From Sinorhizobium medicae (lineage in GTDB: Bacteria; Pseudomonadota; Alphaproteobacteria; Rhizobiales; Rhizobiaceae), in the NCBI RefSeq assembly GCF_007827695.1, contig NZ_VITA01000009.1:1-64000 (forward strand): a stretch of DNA of 64,000 bases. The letters run 5' to 3'. Positions 8,153 to 17,483 of this stretch are shown piece after piece (position 1 is the first letter of the stretch; each line of letters opens with the position of its first letter). The notes under the pieces were generated by a model. It was not told where the DNA came from and made no database searches. It was given only the letters and a program-made list of their open reading frames with translations. The position numbers and the translations under genes were made by a program.

Positions 8153-10606
8153 TCAGAACAGGCCGTTGGAGCCGGAGGTTACGGCCTGGTTGGCCTGCGG
8201 AGAGCTCCTCAATATCTCTTCCGGCGGTGCATACTCGTCCAGGTCGCCAATGACGGAGAAGGTGTCCGCAGGGCCGGTGCCCGGCTTGAAGGCTTCGATA
8301 ATCGTATCCGGCTCGCCCTCGACGGCCGCCATGCCGGTCTTACGGTTGACGGGAATGAGGCTCATGCCTTCGGGAACCACGAATTTGCCGGGACGCGTCC
8401 CCTCCACGGCGTTCTGCATGAAGGTGTTGAAGATCGGCGCTGCCAGGCCCCCGCCCGTCGCTCCGCGACCGAGCGGAGCCGGTTCGTCGAATCCGAGATA
8501 GAGCCCCGCAACGAGATCCGGCGTATAGCCCACGAACCAGGCGTCCTTCTCGTCATTGGTGGTGCCGGTCTTGCCCGCGACGGGACGGTCCAGCTTGATC
8601 TTGCCCGCTGCCGTCCCGCGTGCGACCACGCCTTCCATCATGGAGGTGATCTGATAGGAGGTCATCGGATCGAGGACCTGTTCGCGCTTGTCGATCAGCT
8701 CCGGCTCTTCCTGCTCCGCCCAGTCGCCGGCATTGCAGTTTTCGCAAGCGCGATCCTCGTGGCGGAAAATGGTTTTGCCGTAGCGATCCTGGATGCGGTC
8801 GATCAGCGACGGCTTGATCTGCTTGCCGCCATTGGCGATGACGGCATAGGCGGAGACGAGACGCAGAACGGTCGTTTCGCCGGAGCCGAGCGACATTGCA
8901 AGAAGCGGCGCCATCTTGTCGTAGATCCCGAAACGTTCGGCATATTCGGCGACGATGTTCATCCCCAGGTCGTTGGCGAGCCGTACCGTCATCAGGTTAC
9001 GCGATTTCTCGATGCCGAGACGCAACGTCGAAGGTCCGGCAGAACCGCCGCCATAGTTCTCGGGCCGCCAGACCTGGCCGCCGGCAACGATCTCGATCGG
9101 CGCATCCAGAATGACCGATGCCGGCGTATAGCCGTTGTCGAGGGCCGCAGCGTAGACGAAGGGCTTGAAAGCGGAGCCGGGCTGGCGCATTGCCTGGGTT
9201 GCACGGTTGAATTCGGATTGCCCATAGGAGAACCCGCCGACCATAGCCAGCACGCGGCCGGTATGCGGATCCATTGCGACCAGCCCACCCTGCACTTTCG
9301 GCGGCTGGCGCAGCCGATACTCGCTCGCCTCTTCCAACGGCTCGACATAGATAACGTCGCCCGGTCCGACGACCCCTTCCGGCGATTTTGCGGTCTTGCG
9401 CTTTCCGCCTGCGGAGCGATAGGCCCACTGCATGTTCTTCGCCGCGATACGCCCGGTCACCCGTTCCGCCACGATCTTGCCCGAGGCCTCCTTGTCCGGC
9501 TGGATACCGATTTCGGCGCCTTCGCTATCCACCGAAAGGACAACCGCCAGTTTCCATTCCGGCACGTCGCTGAGCCTCGGAATCTTGCTCAGCGGCTCTC
9601 CCCAGTCGCCGCCGATCTCGATCGTTTTTACAGGACCGTGAAAGCCACGCCGCTCGTCATAGCTCAAAAGCCCGGCCTGCAACGCCTTGCGTGCCGAGAT
9701 CTGCAGCCGTGGATCCAAAGACGTGCGCACGGAAAGCCCGCCCTCGTAAAGCGCCTTGTCACCGTATTTCTGAATGATCTGCCGACGCACCTCCTCGGCA
9801 AAGAAGTCGGAAGCAAAAAGGTGTGCACCGCCGCGGCGGGGCGAGACGCCGAGCGGCTGCTGTTTTGCCTCTTCGCCGTCGGCCTTGGTGACATAGCCGT
9901 TTTCGACCATGCGATCTATGACCCAGTTGCGACGCTCGATCGCAGCCTCGACGTTACGGTACGGGTGATAATTGGCCGGTCCCTTGGGCAGGGCCGCCAG
10001 ATAGGCGGTCTCGGCTATCGTCAGTTCGGTTACGGACTTGTCGAAATAGGTCAGCGCCGCCCCTGCTATGCCGTAGGAATTGAGGCCGAAGAAAATCTCG
10101 TTGAGATAAAGTTCGAGAATCCGGTCCTTGCTGTAGGCCTGTTCGATGCGGAAGGAGAGGATCGCTTCCTTGATCTTGCGCTCATATGTCTGGTCGGAAC
10201 TCAGAAGGAAGTTCTTGGCGACCTGCTGGGTAATCGTCGATGCACCGACCGGGCGCCGGCCGGAGCCGAGATTCTGCAGATTGACGGCAATGGCGCGCGC
10301 CAGACCGGTCACGTCGATGCCGGGATGCCGGTAGAAATTCTTGTCCTCCGCCGAGATGAATGCAGCCTTGACGCGATCGGGTATCGCCTGGATCGGCAGA
10401 TACAAGCGGCGCTCACGTGCATATTCGGCCATCAATGCACCGTTGCCGGCATGAAAGCGCGTCGTCACCGGAGGCGAATAATTGGCCAGCACCTCGTAAT
10501 CCGGCAGGTCCTTCGTTACGGCGCCGAGATAAACGGCGACGGCCGCGGCAGCGCCAAGCAGCAGAAACGCACCAATGCCGAAAAAATATCCAATCAGTCT
10601 GATCAT
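8153..10606 (-). CDS. mrcA: Penicillin-binding protein 1A, bifunctional peptidoglycan synthase
   Basis: This class A PBP polymerises glycan strands and cross-links peptides at the outer face of the inner membrane. Residues 1-28 form one N-terminal membrane anchor. The GT51 glycosyltransferase domain (about 50-230) contains EDKNFYRHPGID with its catalytic glutamate. The transpeptidase domain (about 400-730) contains GSAFKPF (SxxK nucleophile), a SRN motif and KTGTTNDEKDAW (KTG). The length of 817 residues is usual. amiC lies upstream and prfB downstream on the same strand, with gaps of 435 and 153 bp. Confidence 0.96.
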   Translation of the reverse strand: MIRLIGYFFGIGAFLLLGAAAAVAVYLGAVTKDLPDYEVLANYSPPVTTRFHAGNGALMAEYARERRLYLPIQAIPDRVKAAFISAEDKNFYRHPGIDVTGLARAIAVNLQNLGSGRRPVGASTITQQVAKNFLLSSDQTYERKIKEAILSFRIEQAYSKDRILELYLNEIFFGLNSYGIAGAALTYFDKSVTELTIAETAYLAALPKGPANYHPYRNVEAAIERRNWVIDRMVENGYVTKADGEEAKQQPLGVSPRRGGAHLFASDFFAEEVRRQIIQKYGDKALYEGGLSVRTSLDPRLQISARKALQAGLLSYDERRGFHGPVKTIEIGGDWGEPLSKIPRLSDVPEWKLAVVLSVDSEGAEIGIQPDKEASGKIVAERVTGRIAAKNMQWAYRSAGGKRKTAKSPEGVVGPGDVIYVEPLEEASEYRLRQPPKVQGGLVAMDPHTGRVLAMVGGFSYGQSEFNRATQAMRQPGSAFKPFVYAAALDNGYTPASVILDAPIEIVAGGQVWRPENYGGGSAGPSTLRLGIEKSRNLMTVRLANDLGMNIVAEYAERFGIYDKMAPLLAMSLGSGETTVLRLVSAYAVIANGGKQIKPSLIDRIQDRYGKTIFRHEDRACENCNAGDWAEQEEPELIDKREQVLDPMTSYQITSMMEGVVARGTAAGKIKLDRPVAGKTGTTNDEKDAWFVGYTPDLVAGLYLGFDEPAPLGRGATGGGLAAPIFNTFMQNAVEGTRPGKFVVPEGMSLIPVNRKTGMAAVEGEPDTIIEAFKPGTGPADTFSVIGDLDEYAPPEEILRSSPQANQAVTSGSNGLF

Positions 10607-11041
10607 CAGTCAGGTACCGGTATCTTATTATCGTCCCTTTGCAGGATCGTGTCCGTAAGCTCATGGTCCGCGAACGAAGTCGACCCCGCCAAACTCTTTC
10701 AAAAGAAATCGTCTGGTATTTGCAGTTGCACGCATCCGGGCTTCTCATATGGTGAGGAAGCGGAAGCATCAACACTGTTTCCCAACAAATCGGGACGCCC
10801 TTCCCTAAGGGGCCCGGATTGTGAGCAAAATAGGGCTGTGTACGGGTTATTCAGTGCGCATCTCGCTGAAAAGCTTATCGCTGTTACCCTGCCGACACAA
10901 ATCACTTCACTGGGGAGGGACGACGAAAAGCGTGTAAAGCTCTTCATCCCAACGTGCTCTAACGTATTGTATCCGTCATATTCATGATCTCAGGCCCTTC
11001 CGGCACGGGATCGGATCGGCGGCTAAAAACACCGTGCGCCT
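10607..11041. other. Intergenic region upstream of mrcA
   Basis: This 435-bp region between amiC and mrcA holds no convincing gene. The open frames crossing it are extensions of antisense frames or lack start signals. It should contain the mrcA promoter and the amiC 3' end, but I cannot point to a clear -35/-10 pair or a hairpin with a T-tract. Confidence 0.5.
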
Positions 11042-12292
11042 TCAACCGCCGTTTGCAACCGCGGTGTTTCGATAGCTCTGTACGGCGGCGGCAAGCAGCG
11101 CGGACACCTTCTTTCGCCATTCCGGATCGAGCAGTTGCTTCTCATCTTCCTTGTTGGACATGAAGCCGAGCTCGAGCAGCACCGAGGGCACGTCCGGTGC
11201 CTGCAGGACCCGAAATCCCGCATGGCGGTGCGGGTTGTTGATCAGCTTGATCTGCCCTTCGAACGAAGCGATGACGCTTCGCGCGAGATTGACCGAAAAG
11301 GCCTGCGTTTCGCGACGGGTGAGATCGATGAGGATGTCGGCGACTTCGGCCGGTTCGCTTTCAAGCGGTATCCCGGCGATCTCGTCGGACAGGTTTTCGC
11401 GCGCGGCGAGATCGGCGGCAAGGTGATCGGACGCCTTGTCGGAAATCGTGTAGACCGTTGCACCTCGAATGTCCCTTTGCTTCAAAGTGTCGGCATGCAG
11501 GGAAATGAACAGGCTGGATCCTCGCTGACGCGCGATCTGCACGCGTTGAGGCAAGGAAAGAAACTCGTCGCGTTCCCGCGTCAGGAACGCTTCGATGCCA
11601 GGCTCTCGATTGAGCGTTTCCACCAGTTCTTTTGCGAAGGCCAGTGTGACGTGTTTCTCTTCGGTTTTCGTGACGCTGCCGATTGCGCCGGTATCGATGC
11701 CGCCATGGCCGGCGTCTATGGCAATCACGAAAGCATCAGCCTTGGCGGGTGCTGCGGCCGGCCTGTCGGTTTTGACGGCGCGCACCGTGCCCGTCCACTT
11801 CTGCTCTGCGAGGATCTTGTCGAAGCGGTCCTGGCCTATCCTCTCGGCGTCGAGCACGAGGCGAAATCCCTTTCCATCCTCCATCGGCTTCACTTCCGCA
11901 TGAGTCAATTCCGTCGGCTCCTTGGCGGAGAGCACAAGCCGTGAGGCCCCTGCGCCCATTCCTCCATAGCGGATGGCGTCGAACAGCCCGCGGGGCTCCA
12001 GGCTCTCGGGCTTAAGCCCGAAGGAGGTTTCCGGCAGGTCCACGATGATGCGGACGGGATTGGCTACGTAGTGGACCGAAAAGACCGGTTCGCGATCGAA
12101 CTCGATCACCAGCCGCGTGCGGGCATCATCGCCGGCGATCCGCGCCGCGTAGGCAAGGAGAGGCACCGGCTCGCCGGCGTGCACGCCCACGACCGGCAGC
12201 AGGAGAAACAAAACGGCAGCGACCAGCCTGCGCAAACCGCAATGGCGGGCGATCATCCGCATGGAATACAGCTGATTTGCCGAACGCTTCAC
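11042..12292 (-). CDS. amiC: N-acetylmuramoyl-L-alanine amidase, AmiC type
   Basis: This periplasmic zinc amidase cleaves peptide stems from muramic acid during cell separation. After a signal peptide (about 20-39 from the GTG start), an AMIN domain (about 50-165) is followed by an Amidase_3 domain (about 190-410). The metal-binding motifs AIDAGHGGIDTGAIG and SLHADT are visible, and ELGFMSNKED near the C terminus carries the catalytic Glu region. The first in-frame start is a GTG at 12292 with GGGG upstream. An ATG at 12262 (MRMIARHCGLRR) is an equally reasonable start, giving a shorter, cleaner signal peptide. Confidence 0.93.
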   Translation of the reverse strand: MKRSANQLYSMRMIARHCGLRRLVAAVLFLLLPVVGVHAGEPVPLLAYAARIAGDDARTRLVIEFDREPVFSVHYVANPVRIIVDLPETSFGLKPESLEPRGLFDAIRYGGMGAGASRLVLSAKEPTELTHAEVKPMEDGKGFRLVLDAERIGQDRFDKILAEQKWTGTVRAVKTDRPAAAPAKADAFVIAIDAGHGGIDTGAIGSVTKTEEKHVTLAFAKELVETLNREPGIEAFLTRERDEFLSLPQRVQIARQRGSSLFISLHADTLKQRDIRGATVYTISDKASDHLAADLAARENLSDEIAGIPLESEPAEVADILIDLTRRETQAFSVNLARSVIASFEGQIKLINNPHRHAGFRVLQAPDVPSVLLELGFMSNKEDEKQLLDPEWRKKVSALLAAAVQSYRNTAVANGG

Positions 12293-13019
12293 TTGAACCC
12301 CGCATCCTTTCGTTCAAAGTACCGGCAAAGGGCTCTCCGGCACAGCTTACCTTCTCTTCGACCAATGAACCCTCAGGGTTAACCAAAGCTTGACACGGGC
12401 CCCGCCGCATCGTCGCTCCACAACCGCGATTTCGACCTGAAGATCTGGCTACACCCGCGCAAGCGAATCGATCAATATTGTGGCGGCAAAGGCTTTTCCC
12501 TTGCCAATGTGACATGGAAAACATAAAAGCGTGACAAGGAGAAAGTGTTGACGGGATAGAAACGTCGGCCGGGCAGCCGGAGCTTTTAGACGAGCTTGGC
12601 GCCAGGGAGTGATCGAGCCGGTCCAACCGGTTGCAACCGTATCAAGCTTCCTCGGCCGCAGGTGTTCATCCGCCGTCGCCGCATTTCCTCCCCCGTATAC
12701 TGGTTCGCAAATTTCCGGCGGTGGCCGGAGTTCTTGATGGTGATTTTCACCGGATGCCCGCAAGCGGGCGCATTCATCGGGCCTCTTCCAGAGGTCCAGG
12801 ACATTGGCATTCTTGTTTGGTCTTTGATGTGACTCAGCAGTATCGGTCAGAAACAGGGCGGCCCCGGGACTCTCAGTTTCCGGCTGCCGTCTCGCTGCTG
12901 CACCATCGCCTGCGCCAAACAGGACCTTTTATATCCGGCGCAGCCTCCGACGTGTTCGACAGCCTTCTTGAAAAAGGCTCTTTATCTGTCGTGACGCCGC
13001 GCCGAGGAGCACAGCTTAG
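12293..13019. other. Long intergenic region and probable rne 5' leader
   Basis: This 727-bp region lies between the divergent amiC and rne genes and has no supported gene. Near the amiC side there is a dyad AACCCT-c-AGGGTT (12368-12380) followed by TTAACC. A candidate rne promoter lies at 12501-12529, which would leave a leader of roughly 480 nt. RNase E mRNAs in other bacteria carry long 5' leaders used for autoregulated decay, so a structured leader is likely here. Confidence 0.55.
12501..12529 (+). promoter_or_regulatory. Candidate sigma70-type promoter for rne
   Basis: TTGCCA (12501-12506) and TAAAAG (12524-12529) are spaced by 17 bp. The match to TTGACA/TATAAT is partial. It is the best pair noticed in the long amiC-rne gap, and it is not experimentally supported. 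Confidence 0.35.
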
Positions 13020-15848
13020 ATGGCAGAGAAAATGCTTATCGATGCGTCTCACTCAGAGGAGACGCGCGTCGTTGTCGTACGCGGAAACCGCATAGAAGAA
13101 TTCGATTTCGAATCGGAACATAAAAAGCAGATCCGCGGCAATATTTACCTGGCCAAGGTAACAAGAGTGGAGCCGTCGCTCCAGGCAGCTTTCGTCGACT
13201 ACGGCGGCAATCGCCACGGATTTCTGGCCTTCGCCGAGATCCATCCCGACTATTATCAGATCCCCCTCGCCGATCGTCAGGCCCTGTTGAAAGCGGAAGC
13301 GGAAGAAGCGCGCCGCGAAGACGACATCGAGCCGATGGAGACCTCGGCCGAACGGAAATCTGCGTCTTCTACCGATTCGGTGGCCGAAGTGGTGGCACAG
13401 GCCGAAGCCGCCGAGGCGGCCGGAGAGGCCGCTGAGGCGCAAGCCGCTGCGGAGAAGCCCAAGGCCAAGCCGAAGCGTACACGCCGTGCGAAGCCGAAGG
13501 CAAGCGAGGAGACCGCGGCGAGCCAGGAGTCGGAGGCGCCTGAAGGTGGCCCGTCTGAAGACGGCGAAAGCGACAAGAGCGAAATGGCCGCGATCGTCGA
13601 AACCGACTCGATCTCCGAGGATGTCGACGCGCGCCGCCAGCGCGACGACGACGATGACGACGACAATCACGACGGCGAAAAGGAAATCATCGAATCCGTC
13701 GGCGCCGAAGACGCCATGGAAGAGGTGGCGGAGCGCCAGTTCCGCAAACCGCGCAAGCAGTACCGGATTCAGGAAGTGATCAAGCGTCGGCAGATCCTGC
13801 TGGTGCAGGTCGCGAAAGAAGAACGCGGCAACAAGGGTGCGGCACTCACGACCTATCTTTCGCTCGCCGGCCGCTACTCCGTGCTCATGCCGAACACGGC
13901 GCGCGGTGGCGGCATCTCTCGCAAGATCACCAACCTGCAGGACCGCAAGCGCCTGAAGGAGATCGCCCGCGGCCTCGACGTGCCGCAGGGCATGGGTGTG
14001 ATCCTGCGCACCGCCGGAGCCAATCGCACCAAAGTCGAGATCAAGCGTGATTTCGAATATCTCATGCGTCTGTGGGAGAACGTCCGGACGCTGACCCTGA
14101 ACTCGACGGCCCCCTGCCTTGTTTACGAGGAGGGCAGCCTGATCAAGCGATCGATCCGCGACCTCTACAACAAGGACATAAGCGAAATCGTCGTCTCGGG
14201 CGAGGAAGGCTACAAGGAAGCCAAGGGCTTCATGAAGATGCTGATGCCCAGCCACGCGAAGGTCGTGCAGCCCTATCGCGACGTTCACCCGATCTTCTCG
14301 CGCTCCGGCATCGAAGCGCAACTCGACCGCATGCTGCAGCCGCAGGTGACGTTGAAGTCGGGCGGCTACATCATCATCAATCAGACCGAAGCGCTGGTTT
14401 CCATCGACGTGAACTCCGGTCGTTCGACGCGGGAGCATTCGATCGAGGACACTGCTCTCCAGACGAACCTCGAGGCAGCCGAGGAAGTAGCGCGGCAATT
14501 GCGCCTGCGCGACCTCGCCGGCCTCATCGTGATCGACTTCATCGACATGGAAGAGAAGCGGAACAACCGCTCGGTCGAGAAGAAGCTCAAGGATTGCCTC
14601 AAGAACGATCGCGCCCGCATCCAGGTCGGCCGGATCTCGCATTTCGGCCTGCTCGAAATGTCTCGCCAGCGAATCCGTGCCTCGGTGCTGGAAAGCACGA
14701 TGCAAACCTGCCCGCACTGCAACGGCACGGGCCACATTCGTTCGCAATCCTCTGTCGCTTTGCATGTGCTGCGCGGCATCGAGGAACACCTGCTCAAGAA
14801 CACCACGCATGACATCAGCGTAAGAACGACCCCCGACATCGCGCTCTATCTGCTCAATCAGAAACGCAGCTCGATTACGGACTATGAACAGCGCTTCGGT
14901 GTTTCAATCTTCATTGAAGCGGACGCCCATGTCGGCGCCCAACACTTCGCGATCGATCGCGGTGAACCGGTCGAAAATCCGGTCAGGATCGACCAGATTC
15001 TGCAGTTCGAGCCGGAACCGGAGGAAGAAGAAGAAGAAGAAGAGGTCCTGATCGAAGAAGAACTCGACGACGAGGAAGCGGAAGAGACCGCTGCCGAGCA
15101 TCAGGACCAACAGAAGGGGCAGCCCGACGATCAGGGCGGCCGCAAGCGCAAGCGCCGCCGCCGCCGGCGCGGCAAGGGCGCGGGTCAGGGAGCGGACGCA
15201 GTTTCCGCAGAGTCTGCCGATGCGGCTGAAGACGAGGCCGGCGACGAGGCCGCCGCGGACGACGCCGAGGATGAACTCGACGCTGCGGACTCCCTGAATG
15301 GCGATAGTGAGCAGAAGCGCAAGCGTCGCCGGCGTGGCAAGCGCGGCGGACGCCGCAATCGTCAGGAAGAACTGGCTGGTTCCGAAGGCGAAACCGGCGC
15401 GACGGCAGAAACCGTCGAAGAGCCTGGTGAAGAGTCCGTCGACAGTACTGCAGCAGAGATTCCAGCAGTCTCTGCGGCTGAGGAAGCGCCGGCCGACGTC
15501 GCTGCTGCTGCCGCCGTCGAGGGAGTGGCCGAAGAGCCGAAGCCGGCCAAACCGCGCCGCAGCCGTAAGAAAACGACCAAGACCGAGGAACCGGCGGTGA
15601 ATGCCGACGAGGTCGCCGAAAAGGTGGTCGAGGCTCAGCCGGAACCCGCAGAGCCTGCGCCTCAAATAGTCGAGGAAGCAGTCGAGGAAGCGGTCGAGGA
15701 CCTCGAAGGCGCCAAGCCCGCGCGCTCAAATCGAGACCTGTCGGCGATCGCATCCAAGCCGGTCGTGACGTCCAGCAAAGGCGAGAGCGAAGAAGAGCCG
15801 ACAAAGCCCAAAAAGGGCGGCTGGTGGCAGCGCCGCGGTTTCTTCTGA
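13020..15848 (+). CDS. rne: Ribonuclease E, degradosome scaffold
   Basis: This endoribonuclease acts in mRNA decay and rRNA/tRNA processing. The 942 residues show an S1 domain split by an acidic/Ala-rich insert of roughly 160 residues (about 90-250), with LAKVTRVEPSLQAAFVDYGG before it and YRIQEVIKRRQILLVQV after it. Next come the 5' sensor and the DNase I-like catalytic region, with its metal ligands in VSIDVNSGR and VIDFIDMEE. The Zn-link CPHCNGTGH follows near residue 562. The disordered C-terminal half has two arginine-rich RNA-binding blocks and ends in KKGGWWQRRGFF. A terminal GWW motif binds PNPase in Caulobacter RNase E, so the same contact is likely. This is an alphaproteobacterial architecture. 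Confidence 0.96.
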   Translation: MAEKMLIDASHSEETRVVVVRGNRIEEFDFESEHKKQIRGNIYLAKVTRVEPSLQAAFVDYGGNRHGFLAFAEIHPDYYQIPLADRQALLKAEAEEARREDDIEPMETSAERKSASSTDSVAEVVAQAEAAEAAGEAAEAQAAAEKPKAKPKRTRRAKPKASEETAASQESEAPEGGPSEDGESDKSEMAAIVETDSISEDVDARRQRDDDDDDDNHDGEKEIIESVGAEDAMEEVAERQFRKPRKQYRIQEVIKRRQILLVQVAKEERGNKGAALTTYLSLAGRYSVLMPNTARGGGISRKITNLQDRKRLKEIARGLDVPQGMGVILRTAGANRTKVEIKRDFEYLMRLWENVRTLTLNSTAPCLVYEEGSLIKRSIRDLYNKDISEIVVSGEEGYKEAKGFMKMLMPSHAKVVQPYRDVHPIFSRSGIEAQLDRMLQPQVTLKSGGYIIINQTEALVSIDVNSGRSTREHSIEDTALQTNLEAAEEVARQLRLRDLAGLIVIDFIDMEEKRNNRSVEKKLKDCLKNDRARIQVGRISHFGLLEMSRQRIRASVLESTMQTCPHCNGTGHIRSQSSVALHVLRGIEEHLLKNTTHDISVRTTPDIALYLLNQKRSSITDYEQRFGVSIFIEADAHVGAQHFAIDRGEPVENPVRIDQILQFEPEPEEEEEEEEVLIEEELDDEEAEETAAEHQDQQKGQPDDQGGRKRKRRRRRRGKGAGQGADAVSAESADAAEDEAGDEAAADDAEDELDAADSLNGDSEQKRKRRRRGKRGGRRNRQEELAGSEGETGATAETVEEPGEESVDSTAAEIPAVSAAEEAPADVAAAAAVEGVAEEPKPAKPRRSRKKTTKTEEPAVNADEVAEKVVEAQPEPAEPAPQIVEEAVEEAVEDLEGAKPARSNRDLSAIASKPVVTSSKGESEEEPTKPKKGGWWQRRGFF

Positions 15849-15882
15849 GATACGCCGCTCGTCAAGAGCCGGTGCGAGGAGC

Positions 15883-16060
15883 TGCCCCCTCATCCGCCTG
15901 CCGGCACCTTCTCCCCGCAAGCGGGGCGAAGGGCACAAGCGGCACTCTCCTGGCCTTGCACACCGGCTGTATAGTCGCGGCGAGCGGGCGACAGGAGTTC
16001 TTTCTCCCCATCATGATGGGGAGAGGGTCGCGACAGCGGGATGTGGGCGGCGAGAGACCC
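15883..16060. repeat. RIME-like intergenic palindromic element
   Basis: Two hairpin-forming blocks lie between rne and the convergent aminotransferase gene. One is CTCCCCGC-aa-GCGGGG near 15911-15926, flanked by the CCTCATCCGCCTGCCGGCAC sequence typical of rhizobial repeats. The other is a perfect 20-bp palindrome CTCCCCATCATGATGGGGAG at 16004-16023. This composition matches Rhizobium-specific intergenic mosaic elements (RIMEs), which occur in many copies in Sinorhizobium genomes. Confidence 0.8.
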
Positions 16061-16098
16061 AATCGCTTTCGCGGTTGAAGGATCAGCCATCGGACCCT

Positions 16099-17247
16099 CT
16101 ACCCCAGCCATCGCGCGATGCGGTTCATCGCCTCCTCCATATCGGCACCGGAGCCTGCATAGGAGAAGCGCATTGTACGATGCCCTTCGATGGGGTCGAA
16201 GTCGAAGCCGGGCGTTGCCGCAACGTTGATCTCGGCCAGCATCCGCCGGGCGAAAGCCATGCTGTCATTGGTGAAACGGCTGACATCCGCATAAGCGTAA
16301 AATGCGCCGTCCATCGGCGAGGCGATCGAAAAGCCGATCTGCGGCAGCCGGTCGAGCAGCAATGCGCGGTTGGCGGCATAAGCGCGCTTGTACCCGTCGA
16401 GCTCCTCATTGGCGCCGAGAGCCGCCTCCGCGGCAATCTGCGACAGCTCGGGCGGGGAAATATAGAGGCTCTGCGCAATACGTTCAAAGGCGCGCACCCG
16501 CGCCTCGGGCAGAACCATCCAGCCAATACGCCAGCCGGTCATGCAGTAGTACTTCGAGAAGGAGTTGATCACGATCGCGTCGCCGGCGACTTCGAGCGCC
16601 GTCGTCTCCTCCCCGTCGAAAGTCAAGCCGTGATAGATCTCGTCGGAAATGAAGGCGATGGCGTTGTGGCGGCAATAGTCGGCGAGAGCCTTCAGCCGCG
16701 CTTTACCGGTGACTGTTCCCGTCGGATTTGCGGGGCTTGCGAGAAGCACGCCCTTCAGGGGTTTTCCGTCACGCGCTGCGGCGCGCTCGAGGCTTTCAGG
16801 CGTCAGGGTGAAGCCGGAATCGGCATCGGCTTCGATCTCGACCACGACGAGCCCGAGGGCTGCCATGATGTTGCGATAGGCAGGATAGCCTGGTCGGGCG
16901 ATGGCCACGCGGTCGCCCGGATCGAACAAAGCGAGGAAGGCGAGATTGAAGCCTGCCGACGATCCGGTGGTCGCGGCAATTCGCTGCGGATCAAGCGACA
17001 GACCATGGCGCCTGTGGTAATGCGCGGCAATCGCCCTCTTCAACGAAACCGTTCCCAAAGCGTCCGTATAGCCGAGCCGACCATGACCGAGCGCCTCCCT
17101 TGCTGCATCGAGCGCGGCTTTCGGCGCCGGATGCGCCGGCTGGCCGATGGCCATGGATATGACCGGGTGACCGGCATCACGCCGCCGCGTGGCCTCCGCC
17201 AGCACATCCATGGCGTGGAACGGCTCGACTTCGCTGCGTTTCGACAT
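16099..17247 (-). CDS. PLP-dependent class I/II aminotransferase
   Basis: This fold-type I aminotransferase (382 residues from the ATG at 17247) has the lysine that forms the Schiff base in NSFSKYYCMTGWRIGW near residue 235. Conserved Asn/Asp/Tyr cofactor contacts are in SPANPTGTV and FISDEIYHGL. The C-terminal Arg carboxylate contact is in RTMRFSYAGS. The ATG is preferred over an in-frame TTG nine bases upstream. The substrate cannot be read reliably; the group is usually annotated as aspartate/aromatic or general aminotransferase. It is divergent from the DsbA-like gene. Confidence 0.88.
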   Translation of the reverse strand: MSKRSEVEPFHAMDVLAEATRRRDAGHPVISMAIGQPAHPAPKAALDAAREALGHGRLGYTDALGTVSLKRAIAAHYHRRHGLSLDPQRIAATTGSSAGFNLAFLALFDPGDRVAIARPGYPAYRNIMAALGLVVVEIEADADSGFTLTPESLERAAARDGKPLKGVLLASPANPTGTVTGKARLKALADYCRHNAIAFISDEIYHGLTFDGEETTALEVAGDAIVINSFSKYYCMTGWRIGWMVLPEARVRAFERIAQSLYISPPELSQIAAEAALGANEELDGYKRAYAANRALLLDRLPQIGFSIASPMDGAFYAYADVSRFTNDSMAFARRMLAEINVAATPGFDFDPIEGHRTMRFSYAGSGADMEEAMNRIARWLG

Positions 17248-17483
17248 TTGCACCAAATGACTGGTCCTTTCGGCTTTGTTGACGCCCTTTGCCCCATTGC
17301 TCGCCGCTTCACAAGTCTACGAACGCCGCAATTCGGCCGACTTTGCCGTTTCGTGTCCGTGTTACGCCCCCTATGGTTCAACCAATCGAAGCGGGCCGGA
17401 CTTGTCGTCGCCTCCAAACTGGCGCATTGAACAGTGCGCACGAAACCGATGACAGACAGAGAACAGCAGACCACGAGGAAAGA

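Noticed and set aside
10699-10947. Minus-strand frame in the gap upstream of mrcA
   Set aside because: No start signal, no family resemblance and biased composition; treated as non-coding.
8090-10987. A 965-codon open frame on the plus strand across mrcA
   Set aside because: It is entirely antisense to mrcA, shows no domains, and arises from GC-rich codon bias. mrcA has all expected motifs.
12368-12388. TTAACC-type sequence with a dyad upstream of amiC, considered as a CtrA site
   Set aside because: Only one half of the TTAA-N7-TTAA motif is present, so the call would be unsupported.
13053-14810. A 585-codon minus-strand frame inside rne
   Set aside because: Shadow frame antisense to the conserved RNase E catalytic region, with low-complexity translation.
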